A DNA stretch of 64,000 nucleotides from Streptomyces acidiscabies. GTDB taxonomy: Bacteria; Actinomycetota; Actinomycetes; Streptomycetales; Streptomycetaceae. Each line of letters opens with the position of its first letter. Position 1 is the first letter of the stretch. Below, in pieces: positions 59,414-64,000 of this stretch. The notes beneath the pieces were generated by a model. It ran no database searches, had not been told where the DNA came from, and saw nothing but the letters and a program-made list of their open reading frames with translations. The translations under genes and the position numbers were made by a program. The DNA is taken from the NCBI RefSeq assembly GCF_020010905.1, contig NZ_JAGJBY010000002.1, positions 1,984,001 to 2,048,000 of the forward strand, written 5' to 3'.

Positions 59414-60898
59414 ATGTTCCTGACCATCACCACCACCGGCACCCCAGAACGCCCGGCGACGGACCTCGGCTACCTGCTGCACAAGCATCCCGACAACGCG
59501 CAGACGTTCTCCACCTCCTACGGCACGGCACACGTCCTCTACCCCGAGGCGGACGCCGATCGCTGCACAGCGGCGTTGCTGCTGGAGGTGGACGCGGTGG
59601 CGCTGGTCCGGCGGGGCAAGGGCAAGGGCCGGGGCGGCGCCCCGGACGCGGCGCTCGCGCAGTACGTCAACGACCGCCCGTACGCGGCGAGTTCACTGCT
59701 CGCGGTGGCGGTCGGCGCCGTGTTCTCCAGCGCGATGAAGGGCGCGTGCCACGCTCGCCCCGAACTCCCGTCCCAGCAGCGCCCGTTGCGCATCGAGGTC
59801 CCCGCCCTGCCCGCCCGCGGCGGCGCCGCCCTCGTACGGAACCTCTTCGAGCCGCTCGGCTGGAGAGTCACCGCCGAACCGGTCGCGCTGGACGCCGAGT
59901 TCCCGGAGTGGGGCGACTCGCGGTACGTCCGACTCGTCCTGGAGTCCGAGGAGTTGACGCTCTCGGAGGCGCTGCGGCACCTGTACGTCCTGCTCCCGGT
60001 CCTCGACGACGCCAAGCACTACTGGGTCACCTCCGAGGAGGTCGACAAGCTGCTGCGGGCCGGCGAGGGCTGGCTCGCCGAGCACCCGGAGCAGAAGCTC
60101 ATTACCAGCCGCTACCTGTCCCGCCGTTGGTCCCTGACCCGGCAGGCCCTGGAGCGCCTCGAACTGGTCCGCCTCGCGGAGACCGACGACAGCGAGGTCG
60201 AGGAGATCGACAACGCGGTCGAGTCGGAGACGGAGGCGGAGGAGAAGCCGACCCCGCTGGCCGTCCAGCGCCGCGAGGCGATCCTCGCCGCACTGCGCGC
60301 CGCGCAGGCGTCCCGCGTCCTCGACCTGGGCTGCGGCCAGGGCGAGTTGGTGAAGGAGCTGCTCAAGGACGTCCGGTTCACGGAGATCGTCGGCCTCGAC
60401 GTGTCCGTGCGCGCCCTCACCATCGCCGCCCGCCGCCTCAAGCTGGACCGCATGGGCGAACGCCAGGCGTCCCGGGTCACCCTGCGCCAGGGCTCGCTGG
60501 CGTACACCGACAAGGGGCTCAAGGGGTACGACGCGGCTGTACTGAGCGAGGTCGTCGAGCACCTCGACCTGCCGCGCCTGCCCGCCCTGGAGTACGCCGT
60601 GTTCGGCGCCGCGCGCCCGCGCACGGTCCTCGTGACCACGCCGAACGTCGAGTACAACGTCCGCTGGGAGACGCTCCCCGCCGGGCACGTCCGGCACGGC
60701 GACCACCGCTTCGAGTGGACCCGCGAGGAGTTCCGCACCTGGGCCGGTCAGGTCGCCGAACGACACGGCTACGACGTCGAGTTCACGCCGATCGGGCCCG
60801 ACGACCCCGAGGTCGGACCGCCGACCCAGATGGCGACTTTCACACAGCAGACCGAGAGCCAGAAGACCGAGCCCCAGAAGGAGGCGAACGCGGCATGA
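59414..60898 (+). CDS. hen1: Hen1, 3'-terminal RNA ribose 2'-O-methyltransferase
   Basis: 494 residues. The N-terminal bacterial Hen1 domain (1-250) begins MFLTITTTGTPERPATDLGYLLHKHP, and an acidic linker leads to the methyltransferase. SAM motif VLDLGCGQGELVKELL is near 300, and the metal-ligand motif SEVVEHLDLPR holds the Hen1 ExxEH, with the later His in GHVRHGDHRFEW. Bacterial Hen1 methylates the 2'-OH at a cleaved RNA end before Pnkp seals it, protecting against repeat cutting by ribotoxins. The stop overlaps the pnkp start (ATGA). Confidence 0.95.
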   Translation: MFLTITTTGTPERPATDLGYLLHKHPDNAQTFSTSYGTAHVLYPEADADRCTAALLLEVDAVALVRRGKGKGRGGAPDAALAQYVNDRPYAASSLLAVAVGAVFSSAMKGACHARPELPSQQRPLRIEVPALPARGGAALVRNLFEPLGWRVTAEPVALDAEFPEWGDSRYVRLVLESEELTLSEALRHLYVLLPVLDDAKHYWVTSEEVDKLLRAGEGWLAEHPEQKLITSRYLSRRWSLTRQALERLELVRLAETDDSEVEEIDNAVESETEAEEKPTPLAVQRREAILAALRAAQASRVLDLGCGQGELVKELLKDVRFTEIVGLDVSVRALTIAARRLKLDRMGERQASRVTLRQGSLAYTDKGLKGYDAAVLSEVVEHLDLPRLPALEYAVFGAARPRTVLVTTPNVEYNVRWETLPAGHVRHGDHRFEWTREEFRTWAGQVAERHGYDVEFTPIGPDDPEVGPPTQMATFTQQTESQKTEPQKEANAA

Positions 60899-63444
60899 CC
60901 GAGCAGCACACCAGGGGACGCGAACTCCCCGTCACCGACCTGTCCCTCGTCGTCCTCGTCGGCGCCTCCGGCTCCGGCAAGTCCACCTTCGCCGCCCGGC
61001 ACTTCAAGCGCACCGAGATCATCTCCTCCGACTTCTGCCGGGGCCTGGTCTCGGACGACGAGAACGACCAGAGCGCCACGAAGGACGCCTTCGACGTCCT
61101 GCACTACATCGCCGGCAAACGCCTCGCCGCAGGCCGCCGCACGGTCGTCGACGCGACCAGCGTCCAGCCCGACGCCCGCCGCCAACTCATCGACCTGGCA
61201 CGGAAGTTCGACGTCCTCCCGATCGCGATCGTCCTCGACGTCCCCGAGGAGGTGTGCGCCGAGCGCAACGCGTCCCGCAGCGACCGCGCCGACATGCCGC
61301 GCCGGGTCATCAAACGGCACATCGGTGAACTCCGGCGCTCCCTCAGGCACTTGGAGCGCGAGGGCTTCCGCAAGGTGCACGTCCTGCGCGGCGTGGCGGA
61401 GATCGACGCCGCGACCGTACGCACCGAGAAGCGCTTCAACGACCTCACGCACCTCACCGGACCGTTCGACATCGTCGGTGACATCCACGGCTGCGGGAGC
61501 GAACTGGAGTCGCTGCTCGGCAAGTTGGGGTACGTCGACGGGGTGCACCCGCAGGGCCGTACCGCCGTGTTCGTCGGCGACCTCGTCGACCGGGGCCCGG
61601 ACAGCCCGGGGGTGCTGCGGCGCGTCATGTCGATGGTCAAGTCCGGGAACGCGCTGTGCGTGCCGGGCAACCACGAGAACAAGTACGGCCGTCACCTCAA
61701 GGGCCGCAAGGTCCAGCACACCCACGGACTCGCCGAGACCATCGAGCAGATGGCGGGCGAGAGCGAGGAATTCGTCACCGAGGTACGGCAGTTCATCGAC
61801 GGGCTGGTCAGCCACTACGTCCTGGACGGCGGGAAGCTCGTCGTCTGCCACGCCGGGCTGCCCGAGCACTACCACGGCCGTACGTCGGGGCGGGTGCGCT
61901 CGCACGCGCTGTACGGCGAAACGACCGGGGAGACCGACGAGTTCGGGCTGCCGGTGCGGTACCCGTGGGCCGAGGACTACCGGGGGAGCGCGGCCGTCGT
62001 CTACGGGCACACGCCGGTTCCCGAGGCGACCTGGCTCAACAACACCATCTGCCTGGACACCGGCGCCGTGTTCGGCGGCAAGCTGACCGCGCTGCGCTGG
62101 CCGGAGCGCGAACTCGTCGACGTACCCGCCGAGAAGGTCTGGTACGAGCCGGTGAAACCGCTGCGCTCGGAGGCGCCGGGCGGCCAGGACGGCCGTCCGC
62201 TGGACCTCGCCGACGTGCACGGGCGGCGGATCGTGACGACCCGGTACGAGGGGTCCACGCGGGTGTCCGTCCGCGAGGAGAACGCGGCGGCGGCGCTGGA
62301 GGTCATGAGCCGGTTCGCGATCGACCCGAGGCTGCTGCCGTACCTGCCGCCGACCATGGCGCCGACGCCGACCTCCCACGCCGAGGGGTACCTGGAGCAC
62401 CCGGAGGAGGCGTTCGCGCAGTACGCCGGGGGCGGGGTCCAGCGGGTCGTGTGCGAGGAGAAGCACATGGGGTCGCGGGCGGTCGTCCTGGTGTGCCGGG
62501 ACGCGGAGGCGGCACGGAAGAGGTTCGGGGTGGACGGGCCCACGGGGTCGCTGTACACCCGTACCGGCCGTCCGTTCTTCGACGACGCCGCAGTCACCGA
62601 GGAGATCCTCGGCCGGGTCCGGGCTGCGGCTGACGCGGCCGGGCTCTGGGAGTCCCTGGAGACCGACTGGCTGTTGCTGGACGCCGAGTTGATGCCGTGG
62701 TCGTTGAAGGCGACCGGGCTGCTGCGGTCCCAGTACGCCGCTGTCGGCGCGGCCTCCGGGGCGGTGTTCCCGGGTGTGCTGGACGCGTTGTCGCAAGCGG
62801 CCGAACGCGGCGTCGACGTGGGCGAGTTGCTCACCCGGCAGCGTGAACGCGCCGCCGACGCCTCGGCGTTCACCGACGCGTACCGGCGGTACTGCTGGCC
62901 CACCGAGGGCCTGGACGGCGTCCGCCTGGCGCCGTTCCAGTTCCTCGCGGTCCAGGGCCGCAGCCTCACCGCGCTCCCGCACGACGAGCAACTCGCCCTG
63001 CTGGACCGGCTGGTGGAGCACGACACCACCGGCCTGCTCCAGACCACGCGTCGCCTGTACGTCGACACGACCGACCCCGAGTCGGTCAAGGCCGGCGTCG
63101 ACTGGTGGCTGGAGCTGACCGGCGCGGGCGGCGAGGGCATGGTGGTCAAGCCCCTCGGCGCGGTGGTCCGCGACGGGGAGGGCCGCCTGGTCCAGCCCGG
63201 CGTCAAGGTCCGTGGCCGGGAGTACCTCCGCATCATCTACGGCCCGGAGTACACCCGCCCCGACCAGCTGTCGCGCCTGCGGGGCCGCTTCCTGAACCAC
63301 AAGCGTTCCCTCGCGATCCGCGAGTACGTCCTCGGCCTGGAAGCCCTGGACCGCCTCGCGGAGGGCGAGCCGCTGTGGCGCGTCCACGAGCCGGTGTTCG
63401 GGGTCCTGGCCCTGGAGTCGGAGCCGGTGGACCCGAGGCTGTGA
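60895..63444 (+). CDS. pnkp: Pnkp, polynucleotide kinase-phosphatase with ligase domain (RNA repair)
   Basis: 849 residues in three modules. The 5' kinase (1-180) has P-loop LVGASGSGKST (22-31). The metallophosphatase (about 190-400) has GDIHGC (D196, H198), GDLVDRG (D229), GNHEN (N259, H260) and VVYGHTPV. The ligase/adenylyltransferase (about 480-849) has motif I EEKHMGSR with K523. Bacterial Pnkp heals both RNA ends and, with Hen1, seals them. The 4-bp ATGA overlap with hen1 shows a coupled operon. A strong GC hairpin follows at 63454. Confidence 0.95.
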   Translation: MTEQHTRGRELPVTDLSLVVLVGASGSGKSTFAARHFKRTEIISSDFCRGLVSDDENDQSATKDAFDVLHYIAGKRLAAGRRTVVDATSVQPDARRQLIDLARKFDVLPIAIVLDVPEEVCAERNASRSDRADMPRRVIKRHIGELRRSLRHLEREGFRKVHVLRGVAEIDAATVRTEKRFNDLTHLTGPFDIVGDIHGCGSELESLLGKLGYVDGVHPQGRTAVFVGDLVDRGPDSPGVLRRVMSMVKSGNALCVPGNHENKYGRHLKGRKVQHTHGLAETIEQMAGESEEFVTEVRQFIDGLVSHYVLDGGKLVVCHAGLPEHYHGRTSGRVRSHALYGETTGETDEFGLPVRYPWAEDYRGSAAVVYGHTPVPEATWLNNTICLDTGAVFGGKLTALRWPERELVDVPAEKVWYEPVKPLRSEAPGGQDGRPLDLADVHGRRIVTTRYEGSTRVSVREENAAAALEVMSRFAIDPRLLPYLPPTMAPTPTSHAEGYLEHPEEAFAQYAGGGVQRVVCEEKHMGSRAVVLVCRDAEAARKRFGVDGPTGSLYTRTGRPFFDDAAVTEEILGRVRAAADAAGLWESLETDWLLLDAELMPWSLKATGLLRSQYAAVGAASGAVFPGVLDALSQAAERGVDVGELLTRQRERAADASAFTDAYRRYCWPTEGLDGVRLAPFQFLAVQGRSLTALPHDEQLALLDRLVEHDTTGLLQTTRRLYVDTTDPESVKAGVDWWLELTGAGGEGMVVKPLGAVVRDGEGRLVQPGVKVRGREYLRIIYGPEYTRPDQLSRLRGRFLNHKRSLAIREYVLGLEALDRLAEGEPLWRVHEPVFGVLALESEPVDPRL

Positions 63445-63453
63445 GGTGAGGGG

Positions 63454-63486
63454 GCCCGGCCCGGGGGAGTCCCTTCCGGGCCGGGC
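63454..63486. terminator. Terminator-like hairpin after pnkp
   Basis: A perfect 11-bp stem (63454-63464 with 63476-63486, GCCCGGCCCGG and complement), 11-nt loop, no U-tract. Confidence 0.6.
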
Positions 63487-63777
63487 TGTGGGGCGGGGCG
63501 TCTGCGGGGTGGCCGGCAGCGCAGGGCATCGGGGGGCCCGGGGCCCTTCTGGCGAGCCTCCCGGCTCCGGCCGTCCGCCGGCCGCGTGCGGAGTTCCCGG
63601 CCGCGCTGCCGAAAGGCCCGCGTGTCCGCCTTCGGCGGGAGGGGGCCACGCCCTGGGGCGGCGGCTGTACTTCCCGTACCCGGACACCTCGACTCCTGGG
63701 CCGAGCCGGCACCGCCGGAAAGCGCCATCCGGCAGAAAGTCCCTCCTCGAAACCGGGTGAACCCGCCCCCCGATGGT

Positions 63778-63783
63778 CAGGAT
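63778..63783 (+). promoter_or_regulatory. -10 box of a leaderless promoter (arginine deiminase)
   Basis: CAGGAT lies 6 nt before the ATG at 63790; the GGAGA between them is too close to be a ribosome site. Confidence 0.5.
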
Positions 63784-63789
63784 GGAGAC

Positions 63790-64000
63790 ATGGCATTCCA
63801 CGTCGACTCCGAAGCCGGGCGGTTGCGCCGCGTCATCCTGCACCGGCCTGATCTGGAGCTCAAGAGGCTCACGCCCACCAACAAGGACGCCCTTCTCTTC
63901 GACGATCTGCTCTGGGTCCGGCGCGCGAGGGCCGAGCACGACGGGTTCGCGGACGTGCTGCGGGACCGGGGTGTCGCCGTCCACCTGTTCGGCGACCTCC
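63790..64000 (+). CDS. arcA: Arginine deiminase, N-terminal part (cut by window edge)
   Basis: 70 residues visible of about 400. MAFHVDSEAGRLRRVILHRPDLELKRLTPTNKDALLFDDLLWV matches the arginine deiminase start, including the substrate-binding Asn and the Phe-Asp-Asp (LLFDD) that contact arginine in known enzymes. It converts arginine to citrulline and ammonia. Catalytic Cys lies beyond the window. The -10 box 6 nt before the ATG suggests a leaderless transcript. Confidence 0.88.
   Translation, partial: MAFHVDSEAGRLRRVILHRPDLELKRLTPTNKDALLFDDLLWVRRARAEHDGFADVLRDRGVAVHLFGDL

Larger units (their letters stand above)
63445..63789. other. Intergenic region between pnkp and arginine deiminase
   Basis: 345 bp. 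Apart from the hairpin at 63454-63486 and the -10 box at its end I see no feature; open frames on both strands are low in coding signal. Confidence 0.55.

Overview
The window is high-GC actinobacterial chromosome, almost certainly Streptomyces. Codon third positions are nearly all G or C. Marker genes are typical of the genus: the CutRS two-component system, the septation regulator SepH, a SepF-like protein, an AfsR/SARP-type regulator and many actinobacterial DUF proteins (DUF5998, DUF3071, DUF4193, DUF3093, DUF3710, DUF3159, DUF6099). Many genes also have a -10 box only 6 to 8 nt before the start codon, the leaderless-mRNA arrangement common in Streptomyces. From memory, the order ferrochelatase, inositol monophosphatase, cutRS, DUF4193, dut, DUF3710, two-component pair, trkA pair, permease, RNA methyltransferase matches a conserved core segment of Streptomyces chromosomes. 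I saw no rRNA, tRNA, CRISPR array, insertion sequence or prophage.

1-31 kb is a conserved core region. It carries a CoA-ligase fragment cut by the window edge, a phosphodiesterase, thymidine kinase, a sulfurtransferase, SepH, a sugar-lactone oxidase next to an MFS transporter, coproporphyrin/protoheme ferrochelatase followed by an inositol monophosphatase, CutRS, dUTPase and DUF3710. A potassium block follows: KdpDE-type sensor and regulator, two TrkA NAD-binding subunits and a KimA-like permease. It ends with a TrmA/RumA-like RNA methyltransferase. Two genes here are damaged: a PaaI-type thioesterase between DUF3093 and dut is reduced to its two ends, and a DUF4188 gene at 30.7-31.2 kb carries a one-base frameshift.

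31-53 kb is more accessory and is built of small regulator-plus-enzyme modules, most with a visible palindromic operator: SARP-type ATPase; Tat-exported hydrolase; FAD monooxygenase with a MarR regulator that shares its operator sequence; a BtuF-like binding protein beside the B12-dependent fused mutase IcmF; an amidohydrolase; a LuxR-type regulator divergent from an aldo/keto reductase; an MBL-fold protein with an NTF2-like partner; a secreted phospholipase-D-like protein; a TetR regulator divergent from a class II aldolase and PfkB kinase; and a MarR regulator divergent from a YceI protein.

53-64 kb holds a SepF-like division protein, an unusual P-loop ATPase overlapping a MazG-like pyrophosphohydrolase, DUF6099, a hierarchical GC-rich minisatellite with no convincing gene, a 53-residue helical protein, an LLM-class flavin/F420 oxidoreductase, a DUF4232 lipoprotein, the two-gene RNA repair operon hen1-pnkp, and the start of arginine deiminase at the right edge.
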